Source of the DNA: Xanthomonas euroxanthea | GTDB lineage: Bacteria > Pseudomonadota > Gammaproteobacteria > Xanthomonadales > Xanthomonadaceae | Direction of reading: 5' to 3' | DNA: 64,000 nucleotides | Assembly: GCF_900476395.1 (NCBI RefSeq) | Contig: NZ_UIHB01000001.1 | Span: 502,217 to 566,216 of the forward strand | Part shown: positions 28,388 through 37,880 of the stretch, piece after piece | Layout of the letters: every line of letters starts with the position of its first letter | How positions within the stretch are numbered: the stretch's first letter is position 1 | Program-made: the position numbers and the translations under genes | The notes under the pieces: generated by a model | The model's database searches: none | What the model was told of the DNA's origin: nothing | What the model saw: only the letters and a program-made list of their open reading frames with translations

Positions 28388-28542
28388 GCGGGTCGATACG
28401 GTCGTCATCCCCGCAGAGCGGCCGCCATCAGGCCGGCGAGTCCTGCGAATTTGACGCGTACATGACGTCTAAGTGATCCTCGCGCGTCTCCCGGGGTACG
28501 CTCCGGGCACCCAGCCATTACTGAATACGCAAGGGACATTCC

Positions 28543-30060
28543 ATGAGCGTTGACGCTACCGCGCCGACTTCCGCCGCCACTCCGCCGCCGCCGGCACCGC
28601 CCGAGTTCCCTACGCTGCTCGGTCATCCCCGGCCGCTGTGGATGCTGTTCATGACCGAATTCTGGGAACGCTTTGCGTTCTACGGCATTCGTTGGGCGCT
28701 GGTGCTGTACATCGTGGCGCAGTTCTTCAACGGCGATGCCACCGGCCAGGCGCCGGCCGGACGCACCTATGGCGCCTATCTGGCGCTGGTGTATGCGGCA
28801 GCGATCTTCGGCGGCTACGTGGCCGACCGCGTGCTCGGCTACCAACGCTCGATCCTGGTCGGTGCGGCCGTCATGGCCACCGGCCTGTTCCTGATCGCCG
28901 TTCCCGACCACACCATGTTCGAGATCGGCCTGGCCACCGTGGTGGTGGGCAACGGACTGTTCAAGCCGAACATCTCCACCATGGTCGGCAAGCTGTATTC
29001 GGTGGCCGATCCGCGCCGCGACAGCGGCTTCACCATCTTCTACATGGGCATCAACCTCGGCGCGATGATCTCGCCGGTGCTGACCCAGTTGCTGGCCGAA
29101 AAGGTGTTCGGCACCCAGGCCATGCCGTCCTACAAGATGGTGTTCATGGCCTCCGGCGCGGGCATGCTGATCAGCCTGGTGTGGTTCTGGATCGGCCGCG
29201 CGCAGCTCAAGGGCATCGGCGCACCGGCGCCGAACGCGCAAGGCATCGGCCGCGTGCTGATGGTGCTGGTCGGCTGCGTGCTGGCGATCCCGGTGGTGTA
29301 CTTCCTGCTCGCTGTCGGCGCGGACGTGCTGCAGATCGTGCTGACGGTGCTGTTCGTCGGCCTGTCGGTGATGCTGCTGGTCGAAGGCATCCGCGAAGGC
29401 AAGGTGCAGCGCGACAAGGTGATCGCAATGCTGATCATCTTCGCCTTCAACGTGCTGTTCTGGATGTTCTTCGAACAGGCCGGCAGCTCGTTCACCTTCC
29501 TGGCCGACAACATCGTCGACCGCGGTTTCGGCGACTGGACCTTCCCGACCGCCTGGTTCCAGTCGGTGAACTCGATTGCGATCATCACGCTGGCGCCGGT
29601 CATCGCCTGGATCTGGGTCAAGGCCGGCCGCTTCAACCCATCGATTCCGCGCAAGTTCGGCCTGGGCCTGCTGTTCAACGGCCTGGCGTTCCTGCTGCTG
29701 ATGTTTGCACTGTCGAGCCTGGTCAACGATGCTGGCAAGGTGCCGTTCTGGACCTTGTTCATGGTGTACGTGATCCAGTCGGTGGGCGAGCTGTGCCTGT
29801 CGCCGATCGGCCTGTCGATGGTGACCAAGCTGGCGCCAGTGCGCCTGGTCGGTTTCGGGATGGGCGGCTGGTTCCTGTCCACCGGCATCGGCAACAACCT
29901 GTCGGGCATTTTTGCCGGGCATGTCAGCGGAAGCGAAGGGATGAGCGTGTCTTCGGCCCTGAGCGGGTATACCTTCGGATTTTGGGCGCTCTTGGGCGCT
30001 GGCGCGGTGTTGTTCCTGATCGCGCCGTTGATCAACAAACTGATGCATGGTGTGAAGTGA
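28543..30060 (+). CDS. POT/PTR2-family proton-coupled oligopeptide transporter
   Basis: 505 residues with about 12-14 membrane segments. The PTR2 signature TEFWERFAFYGIRWALVLYI (ExxERFxYY-type, about residues 38-57) and FxIxYxxINLGA (TIFYMGINLGAMISP, about 163) are clear. A proline-rich cytoplasmic N-terminus precedes TM1. It imports di/tripeptides with protons across the inner membrane and could supply amino acids to the nearby aromatic catabolic genes. The next gene starts 12 bp later, so a two-gene operon with the thioredoxin-like lipoprotein is likely. Confidence 0.92.
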   Translation: MSVDATAPTSAATPPPPAPPEFPTLLGHPRPLWMLFMTEFWERFAFYGIRWALVLYIVAQFFNGDATGQAPAGRTYGAYLALVYAAAIFGGYVADRVLGYQRSILVGAAVMATGLFLIAVPDHTMFEIGLATVVVGNGLFKPNISTMVGKLYSVADPRRDSGFTIFYMGINLGAMISPVLTQLLAEKVFGTQAMPSYKMVFMASGAGMLISLVWFWIGRAQLKGIGAPAPNAQGIGRVLMVLVGCVLAIPVVYFLLAVGADVLQIVLTVLFVGLSVMLLVEGIREGKVQRDKVIAMLIIFAFNVLFWMFFEQAGSSFTFLADNIVDRGFGDWTFPTAWFQSVNSIAIITLAPVIAWIWVKAGRFNPSIPRKFGLGLLFNGLAFLLLMFALSSLVNDAGKVPFWTLFMVYVIQSVGELCLSPIGLSMVTKLAPVRLVGFGMGGWFLSTGIGNNLSGIFAGHVSGSEGMSVSSALSGYTFGFWALLGAGAVLFLIAPLINKLMHGVK

Positions 30061-30071
30061 GGAGAACAGCA

Positions 30072-30662
30072 ATGCCGATCAAACCCACTGTCTGTGGCCT
30101 GCTGCTGGCAGGTCTGTTGAGCGCCTGCGGGCAGCCCACCGAGCAACAGGAGGCGCCACGGCCGCTGGATACCTCGATGCAGAAGCCGCCCAGCGCCGAT
30201 CCAAGCCAGCCGGTGTCCTCGGGCAATACGCCGACTGCGGCGGACATCGCCGCGGCGGCGGCACTCAATGCGCAGTACGACCCCTCGCGCGATCCGGCCG
30301 CCGATCTGGAGACCGCCAAGGTCGAGGCCAAGCGCGGCGGCAAGCGCATTGTGCTCAATGTCGGCAATGCGGCCTGCGAGCCGTGCAAGGCGCTGGACGA
30401 ACTGATGGGCGGCGATGCGGAGCTGCGCAGCTTCCGCGATGCGCACTTTGTGGTGGTCAAGGTCAATCGCGATGCGGCCAACGAGAATGCCGCCTTCCTG
30501 TCGCAGTTCGCCCAGCTCAACGACTATCCGTCGCTGCTGGTGCTGGACAACGACGGCAAGCTGCTGACCACCCAGACCGGCCCGGACCTGCGCAAGGGCG
30601 AGCGCTTCGACCGCAGGAAACTGTTCGACTTCCTCAAGCAGTGGGCGCCGCCGCAGGCCTGA
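30072..30662 (+). CDS. thioredoxin-fold lipoprotein
   Basis: 196 residues. The lipoprotein signal MPIKPTVCGLLLAGLLSAC has lipobox L-L-S-A-C (Cys about 19), followed by a Pro/Ser/Ala-rich spacer of about 60 residues. The thioredoxin-like domain has IVLNVGNAACEPCKALDEL with a C-E-P-C redox motif (about 99-102) and the cis-Pro segment NDYPSLLVLDNDG. It probably faces the periplasm as a thiol-disulfide enzyme, perhaps with Asn/Ala replacing the usual Trp before the motif. It is cotranscribed with the peptide transporter, and a bidirectional terminator follows. Confidence 0.82.
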   Translation: MPIKPTVCGLLLAGLLSACGQPTEQQEAPRPLDTSMQKPPSADPSQPVSSGNTPTAADIAAAAALNAQYDPSRDPAADLETAKVEAKRGGKRIVLNVGNAACEPCKALDELMGGDAELRSFRDAHFVVVKVNRDAANENAAFLSQFAQLNDYPSLLVLDNDGKLLTTQTGPDLRKGERFDRRKLFDFLKQWAPPQA

Positions 30663-30683
30663 TCCGTCGTTGCCGTGGCATGC

Positions 30684-30712
30684 AAAAACCCCCGCACTGC
30701 GGGGGTTTTTTT
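30684..30712. terminator. bidirectional intrinsic terminator
   Basis: AAAAACCCCCGCACTGCGGGGGTTTTTTT: stem CCCCCGCA/TGCGGGGG with A-run and T-run on either side. It sits between the stop codons of the converging thioredoxin-like gene (30662) and marR gene (30714). Confidence 0.93.
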
Positions 30713-30713
30713 A

Positions 30714-31202
30714 TCAGTCCTTGCCGGCCATGCGCGGCAGCCCGTCCTTGGCCAGCCGGTCGATCAGCTTTTCCAGGATCTGCTGCTCCTCGGCACTGAA
30801 CACCGACATCAGCCGCTGTTCCATCTCGTTGACCAGCGGGGCGACGGTCTCGTAGACCTGGCGGCCGGCCGGCGACAGTGCCAGCATCGAGCGGCGGCGG
30901 TCGTCGCCATGGGTTTCGCGGCGGATGAAGCCGCGCTCCAGCAGGCGCGCCACGGCGCGGCTGACTGCAACTTTATCCATCGCGGTGCGGTCGGAGACCT
31001 CGCTGGCCGAGGAACCCGGATACAGCGCCAGGATGGTGATCACCCGCCACTCGGGGATGGCCATGCCGTAACGATCGCCGTAGACCTTGGCGATGTTGCT
31101 GCTGATGCGGTTGGACAGCACGCTCAGGCGATACGGCAGGAACTGCTCGAGGTTGAGCAGCACAGGATGTGGCGGCGGGGTGGGGGCGTCGAGATCGCTC
31201 AT
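30714..31202 (-). CDS. MarR-family regulator divergent from hppD
   Basis: 162 residues from the ATG at 31202 (MSDLDAPTPPPHPVLLNLEQ). The earlier in-frame Met at 31352 would overlap hppD and is rejected. It has a winged helix with PEWRVITILALYPGSSASEVSDRTAMDKVAVSRAV (about 50-84) and the wing ETHGDDRRRSMLAL. It lies 122 bp from divergent hppD with an imperfect palindrome between, so it is likely the homogentisate/4-hydroxyphenylpyruvate pathway repressor (HpdR-type). The ligand is inferred. Confidence 0.85.
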   Translation of the reverse strand: MSDLDAPTPPPHPVLLNLEQFLPYRLSVLSNRISSNIAKVYGDRYGMAIPEWRVITILALYPGSSASEVSDRTAMDKVAVSRAVARLLERGFIRRETHGDDRRRSMLALSPAGRQVYETVAPLVNEMEQRLMSVFSAEEQQILEKLIDRLAKDGLPRMAGKD

Positions 31203-31223
31203 GTTGCGCTGTGTCTTGATTTT

Positions 31224-31246
31224 GGTTTCATTTGCAACTACAAACC
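31224..31246. promoter_or_regulatory. candidate MarR operator in the marR-hppD divergent promoter
   Basis: A 23-bp imperfect palindrome GGTTTCATTTGCAACTACAAACC, with GGTTT/AAACC ends and TTGCAA at the centre, lies 22 bp before the marR start and 79 bp before hppD. This length and AT-rich symmetric form are usual for MarR sites. No other palindrome of this quality is in the gap. Confidence 0.6.
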
Positions 31247-31324
31247 TTGGGTGGCCTGCGCATTCTCGCGGGTCTTCTGCCACCCCGCATAGCCCTGCGG
31301 ACGGCCTAGCGTGGAGAAACGACG

Positions 31325-32440
31325 ATGAGCGCACAACCGAGCAGTACCGCAACCCGCCCGAACCTGGGCATGCAGGTCACCACCTTCGACAATCCGATGG
31401 GGATCGACGGGTTCGAATTCGTCGAATTCGCCGCGCCCGCCGACCAGGCGGCGCAGCTGCATGACTATTTCCGCAAGATGGGCTTCAGCGCGGTGCTGCG
31501 CCACCGCAGCCGTGCCATTACCGTCTATCGCCAGGGCGGGGTCAACTTCCTGCTCAACGAAGAGCCCGATTCGTTTGCCGCCGATTTCGCCGCCGCGCAC
31601 GGCCCGAGCGCCTGCGGCTTTGCGATCCGCTTCCGCACCCCGGCCGAGACCGTGTTGCAGACCGTGCTGGGCAACGGCGGCGAAGCGGTGCAGGACAAGG
31701 CCGACACCCGCGCCGTGCCGGCCCCGGTGGTCAAGGGCATTGGCGACTGCATGCTGTATCTGGTCGACCGCTACGGCGATGCGGGCAGCATCTACGACGC
31801 CGACTACGAGCCGATCGAAGGCGCCGACCAGCACCCGGCCGGCTTCGGGCTGACCTTCATCGACCACCTGACCCACAACCTGTACTTCGGCAACATGCAG
31901 CGTTGGTCGGACTATTACGAGCGCCTGTTCAACTTCCGCGAGATCCGCTACTTCGACATCAAGGGCGCCAAGACCGGCCTGGTGTCCAAGGCGATGACCG
32001 CCCCGGACGGCATCGTGCGCATTCCGCTCAACGAGTCCTCCGACCCCAAGAGCCAGATCAACGAGTATCTGGACGCCTACCACGGCGAAGGCATCCAGCA
32101 CATCGCCTGCTTCACCGACGACATCTACAGCTCGGTGGAAAAGATGCGCGAGGCCGGCGTGACATTCCTGGACACGCCCGACACCTATTTCGACGTGGTG
32201 GACCTGCGCATCCCCGACCACGGCGAGGATGTCGAACGCCTGCGCCGCAACAAGATCCTGATCGATGCCGACGTGGACACCAAGCAGCGCAAGCTGCTGC
32301 AGATTTTCACCCAGAACTGCATCGGCCCGATCTTCTTCGAGATCATCCAGCGCAAGGGCAACGAGGGTTTCGGCGAAGGCAATTTCCAGGCGCTGTTCGA
32401 GAGCATCGAGCGCGACCAGATGAAGCGTGGGGTGCTTTGA
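31325..32440 (+). CDS. hppD: 4-hydroxyphenylpyruvate dioxygenase
   Basis: 371 residues. It converts 4-hydroxyphenylpyruvate from tyrosine to homogentisate with Fe(II) and O2. Two vicinal-oxygen-chelate halves are visible. The metal ligands fall in IDHLTHNLY (His about 180), IQHIACFTDDI (His about 260) and IFFEIIQR (Glu about 340). The N-terminal GIDGFEFVEFAAP starts the first half. It acts immediately before hmgA, 366 bp downstream, and is under the likely control of the divergent MarR gene. Length is normal. Confidence 0.95.
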   Translation: MSAQPSSTATRPNLGMQVTTFDNPMGIDGFEFVEFAAPADQAAQLHDYFRKMGFSAVLRHRSRAITVYRQGGVNFLLNEEPDSFAADFAAAHGPSACGFAIRFRTPAETVLQTVLGNGGEAVQDKADTRAVPAPVVKGIGDCMLYLVDRYGDAGSIYDADYEPIEGADQHPAGFGLTFIDHLTHNLYFGNMQRWSDYYERLFNFREIRYFDIKGAKTGLVSKAMTAPDGIVRIPLNESSDPKSQINEYLDAYHGEGIQHIACFTDDIYSSVEKMREAGVTFLDTPDTYFDVVDLRIPDHGEDVERLRRNKILIDADVDTKQRKLLQIFTQNCIGPIFFEIIQRKGNEGFGEGNFQALFESIERDQMKRGVL

Positions 32441-32806
32441 GGGCGGGGATTGGGGATTCGCTGTTCGGGATTCGGGATTTGTGGTTGGTGCGGTTAACTG
32501 GGTCGGTGCGGGTTTGAGTGGTGCAAAGTGCTGCGATGTCCAGCCTGCCTGCCCGTCACGTCGGATGTGGCTCCGGTACGGATCCAACGAAGCGGGCGGC
32601 AAGTGGTCGCAATCAAGCGCGCTCAGGCAAGGTGTTTTCCGACAACACAAAGCAACGAAGACGCACGTCGTTAAAGCCCCTCTCCCCGCGAGGAGAGGGG
32701 CTTAATCCACCAGGCTTAGCTCTTCTACGGTAGGAAAGCGGCCTGATTCAACTCAATCCCAACCTTCTGCATCCGGGAAGGGAGGGCCAAGATCCGGACG
32801 CATGCC
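32441..32806. repeat. intergenic repeats between hppD and hmgA
   Basis: No gene. 32443-32480 holds GGGATT/GGGATTCG units of the short-repeat family seen at 27411 and 53966. 32674-32703 is a CCCCTCTCCCCGCGAGGAGAGGGG hairpin (8-bp arms) of the REP-like type. The hairpin could terminate hppD or insulate hmgA. A GGAAGGGAGGG ribosome-site-like run is located before hmgA near 32777-32787. Confidence 0.65.
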
Positions 32807-34120
32807 ATGCATAACAACCAGCACTACATGACCGGTTTCGGCAACGCGTTTGCGACCGAGGCGGTGGCCGGTACCTTGCCGGTGGGGCAGAACTCGCCGC
32901 AGCGTGTGGCGCACGGGTTGTATGCCGAACAGTTGTCCGGCACCGCGTTCACCGCGCCACGCAGCGAGAACCGGCGCAGCTGGCTGTACCGCATCCGCCC
33001 GGCTGCCGTGCATGGCAGTTTTTCCCTGGTCGAACAGTCGCAGCTCCACAACGATTTCGGGCGCGGCCCGGTGCCGCCGGATCAACTGCGCTGGAGCCCA
33101 TTGCCGCTGCCGTCCACGCCAACCGATTTCGTCGACGGTCTCTACACCATGGCCGGCAATGGCGGGCCGGAGGCGATGTCCGGTGTCGCCGTGCATCTGT
33201 ATGCGGCCAACGCATCGATGCACGATCGCTTCTTTTACGATGCCGATGGCGAGCTGTTGCTGGTGCCGCAACTGGGCCGCCTGCGCATCCATAGCGAGCT
33301 CGGTGTGCTGGAGCTGGAGCCGGAGCAGATCGGGGTGATACCGCGCGGTGTGCGTTTCCGCGTCGAGCTGCCCGATGGCGAGGCGCGCGGCTATGTCTGC
33401 GAAAACTTCGGCGCATTGCTGCGGCTGCCCGACCTGGGGCCGATCGGCTCCAACGGGCTGGCCAATGCGCGCGACTTCGAAACGCCGCATGCGGCCTACG
33501 AACAGCGCGAAGGTGCGTTCGAGCTGGTGGCCAAATTCCAGGGCCATCTGTGGCGTGCGGACATCGGCCACTCACCGCTGGACGTGGTGGCCTGGCATGG
33601 CAACTACGCGCCGTATCGCTACGATCTGCGCCGCTTCAACACCATCGGCTCGATCAGCTTCGATCATCCGGATCCGAGCATCTTCACCGTGCTGACCTCG
33701 CCCAGCGACACGCATGGCACGGCGAACATGGATTTTGCGATCTTCCCGCCGCGCTGGCTGGTGGCGCAGCACACCTTCCGCCCGCCGTGGTTCCATCGCA
33801 ATGTGGCCAGCGAGTTCATGGGGCTGGTGCACGGCGTCTACGACGCCAAGGCCGACGGCTTCGCGCCCGGTGGTGCCTCGCTGCACAACTGCATGAGCGG
33901 GCATGGCCCGGATGCGGCGACCTTCGACAAGGCCTCGCATGCCGACCTGACGCGCCCGGACGTGATCGCCGACACCATGGCCTTCATGTTCGAAACGCGC
34001 GCGGTGCTGCGCCCCACGCAGCAGGCATTGCAGGCTGCGCATCGGCAGGGCGACTACCAGCAGTGCTGGTCCGGCTTGCGCGCAGCGTTCCAGGTGCCCA
34101 GGTCAGGTGATGCACCGTAG
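32807..34120 (+). CDS. hmgA: homogentisate 1,2-dioxygenase
   Basis: 437 residues, start [20 protein letters not shown]. It opens the homogentisate ring to maleylacetoacetate, the step after HppD. The cupin core shows the Fe-ligand region [20 protein letters not shown] (HR plus the Glu in SEFMG) and [15 protein letters not shown] (the final ligand His). The N-terminal [21 protein letters not shown] is family-typical. Length is normal. No maleylacetoacetate isomerase or fumarylacetoacetase gene is nearby, so those must be elsewhere. Confidence 0.96.
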   Translation: MHNNQHYMTGFGNAFATEAVAGTLPVGQNSPQRVAHGLYAEQLSGTAFTAPRSENRRSWLYRIRPAAVHGSFSLVEQSQLHNDFGRGPVPPDQLRWSPLPLPSTPTDFVDGLYTMAGNGGPEAMSGVAVHLYAANASMHDRFFYDADGELLLVPQLGRLRIHSELGVLELEPEQIGVIPRGVRFRVELPDGEARGYVCENFGALLRLPDLGPIGSNGLANARDFETPHAAYEQREGAFELVAKFQGHLWRADIGHSPLDVVAWHGNYAPYRYDLRRFNTIGSISFDHPDPSIFTVLTSPSDTHGTANMDFAIFPPRWLVAQHTFRPPWFHRNVASEFMGLVHGVYDAKADGFAPGGASLHNCMSGHGPDAATFDKASHADLTRPDVIADTMAFMFETRAVLRPTQQALQAAHRQGDYQQCWSGLRAAFQVPRSGDAP

Positions 34121-34330
34121 CTCAGGCCACCAGCCGGGGGGCTGAGCCGGCAGTACGGCACGGCAGAGGCATGGTTGTCGGAAACGTGCCGTCTGCAACG
34201 CAGCGGTCGCAGGCGCGTGCTCGAGCAGCCTGCACGGTACTGGCTGCGATTGTCGGATCACGCCAACTGCAAGGCATCCGGTGCCGCTGGCCGATCACGC
34301 CATCCACGCCATGTCGGTTTCAGTTGCCGG

Positions 34331-34882
34331 TCAGGCAGCCTGCAACGCATCCGGCAGCAGCTCGCCGATCCGTGCACGTACGCGCTCGGCATAGCTTGCC
34401 GAGGTGATCTGCGGCAACGCGCGCAGCGCCTCGGCGATGGTGGCGGCGATGGTGTCTTCGGTACGTGCGGCGTGCAGCTGCCGGTGCAGCACCACGGCCA
34501 CCGTGTTGCGTTGCAGCTGCAGGATGTCGAGCAGGTACAGCCGCGCGTTGGTGGCCGCGCGGCGACGCTGGCGTTGCAGGTCCTCCTCGCTCGGTGGCGC
34601 AGCTGGCGGCGGCACGCAATCGCCCGCAACGACGGGAGCGAGCGCAGCGGCCGGGGGCGCGAGTGGCGTTGTCGCGTTGCCTGCAGGCGTGCCGAAGGCC
34701 AGATAGCCCATCGCGCAGAGCCCTTGCACCAACGCGGCGCCGTCGCCGCCCAGCAGTGCTGCCAGGGTTGCCAGATCGCGCTGCCCGTCTGCCAGGATCA
34801 GCGCGCGTCGCTGCAGCAAGGTGAGGGGACTGCGGTGCGATTGCAGCGCGGTGAGGGCGAGCTCGGTCTTGCGTGGGGTCAT
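34331..34882 (-). CDS. hypothetical protein with low-complexity Ala/Pro middle
   Basis: 183 residues from the ATG at 34882. The N-terminal third (MTPRKTELALTALQSHRSPLTLLQRRALILADG) and AALLGGDGAALVQGLCAMGYLAF look like a winged-helix-type segment. A low-complexity Ala/Pro linker (about 75-105) follows, then a helical, basic C-terminal half (EEDLQRQRRRAATNARLYLLDILQLQR ... RVRARIGELLPDALQAA). I do not recognise the family. There is no signal peptide or membrane segment. Neighbours give no clue. Confidence 0.6.
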   Translation of the reverse strand: MTPRKTELALTALQSHRSPLTLLQRRALILADGQRDLATLAALLGGDGAALVQGLCAMGYLAFGTPAGNATTPLAPPAAALAPVVAGDCVPPPAAPPSEEDLQRQRRRAATNARLYLLDILQLQRNTVAVVLHRQLHAARTEDTIAATIAEALRALPQITSASYAERVRARIGELLPDALQAA

Positions 34883-35129
34883 GGCGGCGGTCCTGCGAGG
34901 CGCCCAGCTTGCCCGCAGCCAATGAAGCGCCGATGACATCGGCACGCTGCAGCGCGCGCTGGCGTTCTGCACGCCGCCGCGATGTGCGCCGTTGGGCTAT
35001 GGCGGACCCGTAGGGACGCCATGCATGACCACCGGATTGCCCGGTTTGATGGGCACACTGCTGTCGCTGACCGGCTGCAACCGCGCCGGGCCAGCACGGC
35101 GGTGGCGGCCGACGCGGCAGCAGGAAGCC

Positions 35130-35555
35130 TCAGTGTGGATGCTTGTCCGGCCCGGCGTGCTGGCTGGCGGTGTCGGCGTTCTCGCCGACATCGCCTTGGG
35201 TCTGCGGCGTGGGCAGGCCTTCCTTTTTCATGTCGCCGTGGTTGGGCACTTCCGGGCGGTCTTCCATCATCAGCGACAACGCGGCCTTGGCCATCAGATG
35301 GGCACTGATCGGTGCGGTGATGAAGAGGAACACGGTGATCAGCAGTTCGCGCGGTTGCGGGTCCACGCCGAGGAACAGGTGATAGCCCACCGATGCCAGC
35401 AGCACGCAGCCCACCCCCAGCGTGCTGGCCTTGGTCGGCGCATGCAGGCGCTTGAAGAAGTCCGACAGCTTCACCAGGCCGAACGCGCCGATCAGGATGA
35501 AGAATGTGCCGACCAGCAACAGCGCGCTGAGCAGATATTCGGTCAGCGCGATCAT
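35130..35555 (-). CDS. mnhG: Mrp/Mnh antiporter subunit G
   Basis: 141 residues from the ATG at 35555 (MIALTEYLLSALLLVGTFF); the longer frame to 35759 is a shadow of mnhF. Three membrane helices are typical of MnhG/MrpG: FFILIGAFGLVKLSDFFKRLHAPTK, TLGVGCVLLASVGYHLFLG, ELLITVFLFITAPISAHLMAKAAL. A charged C-terminal tail of about 40 residues follows. Last gene of the operon, overlapping mnhF by 4 bp. Confidence 0.93.
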   Translation of the reverse strand: MIALTEYLLSALLLVGTFFILIGAFGLVKLSDFFKRLHAPTKASTLGVGCVLLASVGYHLFLGVDPQPRELLITVFLFITAPISAHLMAKAALSLMMEDRPEVPNHGDMKKEGLPTPQTQGDVGENADTASQHAGPDKHPH

Positions 35556-35836
35556 TCGACGATGTCCCGACGCAGCACGAACTTGCTCAGCACCACGGTG
35601 CTGCCGAAGCCCAGCATCGCGATCACCAGCGCGGCCTCGAAGTAGATCGGCGAATCCAGGTACATGCCCAGCAGCATCAGCTCGGCGATGGCGGTGATGG
35701 ACAGGGTGTCCAGTGCCAGGATGCGATCGGGCACGCTCGGCCCGCGCAGCAGGCGCCACAGCGCCATCAGCATGGCCAGGCCCACCGCATGCATGCAGAT
35801 GACGATGGTCGATTCGATGAACATGTGGCCGGTCAT
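35552..35836 (-). CDS. mnhF: Mrp/Mnh antiporter subunit F
   Basis: 94 residues with three helices: IVICMHAVGLAMLMALWRLLRGPSVPDRILALD (containing the family R-x-x-x-G-P-x-x-x-D-R-x-L-x-L-D motif), ITAIAELMLLGMYL, and YFEAALVIAMLGFGSTVVLSKFV. It overlaps mnhE and mnhG starts/stops by 4 bp each, so translation is coupled. Confidence 0.93.
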   Translation of the reverse strand: MTGHMFIESTIVICMHAVGLAMLMALWRLLRGPSVPDRILALDTLSITAIAELMLLGMYLDSPIYFEAALVIAMLGFGSTVVLSKFVLRRDIVE

Positions 35837-36339
35837 GGAAAGATCTCCATCAGGGGCTTCTCGTAGCGGCTCTTGATCTCGGCGATCAGGGCGTCCGGGT
35901 CGTCCAGGTGCAGCACGTGCACCAGCAGATACTTGCGGTCATCCGAGAGCGCCGCCGACACCGTGCCGGGGGTGAGGGTGATCATGCTGGTCAGCGCGGC
36001 GATGCCGTGGATGTTGGCGATGTCCAGCGGCACCCAGATGAAACCGGGGTGGATGCGCGACTCCGGGCCGAGCACCTGGCCGGCCACCTTGAGGTTGGAG
36101 CGCACGATGTCGCCGGCGGCCACCAGCAACATGCGCGGCACCGAGCGCAGCGACCCGATGCGGGCGAACTCGCGGTCCAGGCGCGCCGCAAAGATCGGCA
36201 CCACCCAGCCCAGCAGCAGGCCCAGCACCCATTGCTGCGGCCCGAAGCTGTCGCTGAGCAACAGCCAGAAAATGAAGACCGTCACGCTCAGCGAGGGCGA
36301 GGGCAGCAGCCGGCTGCGCAGCGGCATGCGCGTGCTCAT
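35833..36339 (-). CDS. mnhE: Mrp/Mnh antiporter subunit E
   Basis: 168 residues from the ATG at 36339 (MSTRMPLRSRLLPSPSLSVT); the frame continues upstream but that part is antisense-like. N-terminal helices (TVFIFWLLLSDSF, WVLGLLLGWVVPIFA) and the family region SNLKVAGQVL...IHPGFIWVPLDI...TLTPGTVSAAL...LLVHVLHLDDP are characteristic. It overlaps mnhD by 4 bp. Confidence 0.93.
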   Translation of the reverse strand: MSTRMPLRSRLLPSPSLSVTVFIFWLLLSDSFGPQQWVLGLLLGWVVPIFAARLDREFARIGSLRSVPRMLLVAAGDIVRSNLKVAGQVLGPESRIHPGFIWVPLDIANIHGIAALTSMITLTPGTVSAALSDDRKYLLVHVLHLDDPDALIAEIKSRYEKPLMEIFP

Positions 36340-37880
36340 GGCTGCCTCCGTTGCGGCGTGGTGGCGCGCACCTGTTCCACGTAGGCGCCGGGATCGCGCA
36401 GCTGCACGCCGGCCGCGTCGGTGTAACGCATCAACGGGCCGGCACCGGCCGTCATCGCCACCAGCCCGCCCAGCAACAGCAGCGTGGCGGCGGTCTCCAC
36501 CGGGCGCATGCGCGCACGGCGTTGCGGTTGCAGCGCGGGGACATCCTGCACCGCTTCGGGCACGCGCCAGAACAGGCGCACGCCGGCACGCGTCAGGCCG
36601 ATCACCACCAGCAGGCTGCTGCCGAGGATGGCTACCCACACCGGCCCGACCAGGCCGGCGGGCACGTGCTGCAGCAACGCGGCCTTGGCCAGGAAGCCGG
36701 ACAACGGCGGCAGCCCGGCAACCGCCACCGCAGCGACCATGAACATCGCACCGGGCATCCCGCGCCGCGGCAGCGGCGCGACCACTTCCTTGCGGTCGCT
36801 GGCGCTGCCGCGGCGACGCCGGATCAGGTCCGACACCATGAACAGTGCCGCGGCCACGAAGCTGCTGTGCGGCAGGTAGTACAGCCCCGCACCCAATGCG
36901 CCGGCATCGTCCAGCGAGAAGGCGATGAACAACGTCGCCGCCGAGAACACCACCAGATACGACACCATCACCCGCAGCCGCGATGCGGCCATCACCCCGA
37001 AGGCGGCCATCAACAGCGTGGCGATGCCCAGCCACAGCAATGCGTGGCGACCGAAGCCCTGCAGCGCGCCGGCACCGGCGCCGAACCACAGCGCCGACAC
37101 GCGCAGCGTCGCGTACAGCCCGACCTTGGTCATGATCGCAAACAACGCCGCCACCGCCGCCGGCGCGCGCGAATAGGTCTCCGGCAACCACAGGTACAGC
37201 GGCAGCAACGCGGCCTTGCTGCAGAACACCAGCAGCAACAGGCCCAGGCTGGCCTTGGCCAGCGGCACGTCCTGCGCCGGCAACGTGGCGATGCGCTGCG
37301 ACAGCTCGGCCATGTTCAAGGTGCCGAACACGCCGAACAGCAGGCCCAGCGCGATCAGGAACAGGGTCGACGCACACACGTTGAACACCACGTAATGCAG
37401 GCCCACACGCATCTGCAGCCCGCGCCCGCCGCTGAGCAACAGGCCGTAGGAGGCGATCAGCATCACTTCGAAGAACACGAATAGGTTGAAGATGTCGCCG
37501 GTCAGGAACGCACCGTTCAAGCCCATCAACTGGAACTGGAACAAGGCATGGAAATGCGGCGCGCGCCGGTCCCAGCCCGCGCAGGCATGCAGCAGGCAAG
37601 CCGCGCCCAGGATCAAGGTGGTTAACAGCATCCACGCCGACAGGCGGTCGCCCATCAGCACGATGCCGATGCGCGCCGGCCAGTCGCCGAGCAGGTACAC
37701 CAGCACCTGGCCGTCGGCGGCGCGCGCGAACAGGGCGATCACCGACACGGCCAGCAACACCATGCTCGTCCACGCCACCGTGCGTTGCACGCGCGGCCCA
37801 TAGCGGCGATGTTCGACGAACAGCGACGCCGATGCGCCCAGCATCGGGATCAGGATCGGCAGGATCAGCAGATGATTCAT
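36336..37880 (-). CDS. mnhD: Mrp/Mnh antiporter subunit D
   Basis: 514 residues, about 14 membrane helices. It is a proton-translocating subunit homologous to complex I NuoM/N. Conserved features are GLNGAFLTGDIFNLFVFFEVMLIASY (helix 4/5 with the key Glu in FFEV), the helix-7 Lys in FCSKAALLPLYLWLPETYSRAP and the broken-helix LPPLSGFLAKAAL. It overlaps mnhC and mnhE by 4 bp. Together the operon forms a membrane-bound Na+(K+)/H+ antiporter for pH and salt homeostasis. Confidence 0.95.
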   Translation of the reverse strand: MNHLLILPILIPMLGASASLFVEHRRYGPRVQRTVAWTSMVLLAVSVIALFARAADGQVLVYLLGDWPARIGIVLMGDRLSAWMLLTTLILGAACLLHACAGWDRRAPHFHALFQFQLMGLNGAFLTGDIFNLFVFFEVMLIASYGLLLSGGRGLQMRVGLHYVVFNVCASTLFLIALGLLFGVFGTLNMAELSQRIATLPAQDVPLAKASLGLLLLVFCSKAALLPLYLWLPETYSRAPAAVAALFAIMTKVGLYATLRVSALWFGAGAGALQGFGRHALLWLGIATLLMAAFGVMAASRLRVMVSYLVVFSAATLFIAFSLDDAGALGAGLYYLPHSSFVAAALFMVSDLIRRRRGSASDRKEVVAPLPRRGMPGAMFMVAAVAVAGLPPLSGFLAKAALLQHVPAGLVGPVWVAILGSSLLVVIGLTRAGVRLFWRVPEAVQDVPALQPQRRARMRPVETAATLLLLGGLVAMTAGAGPLMRYTDAAGVQLRDPGAYVEQVRATTPQRRQP

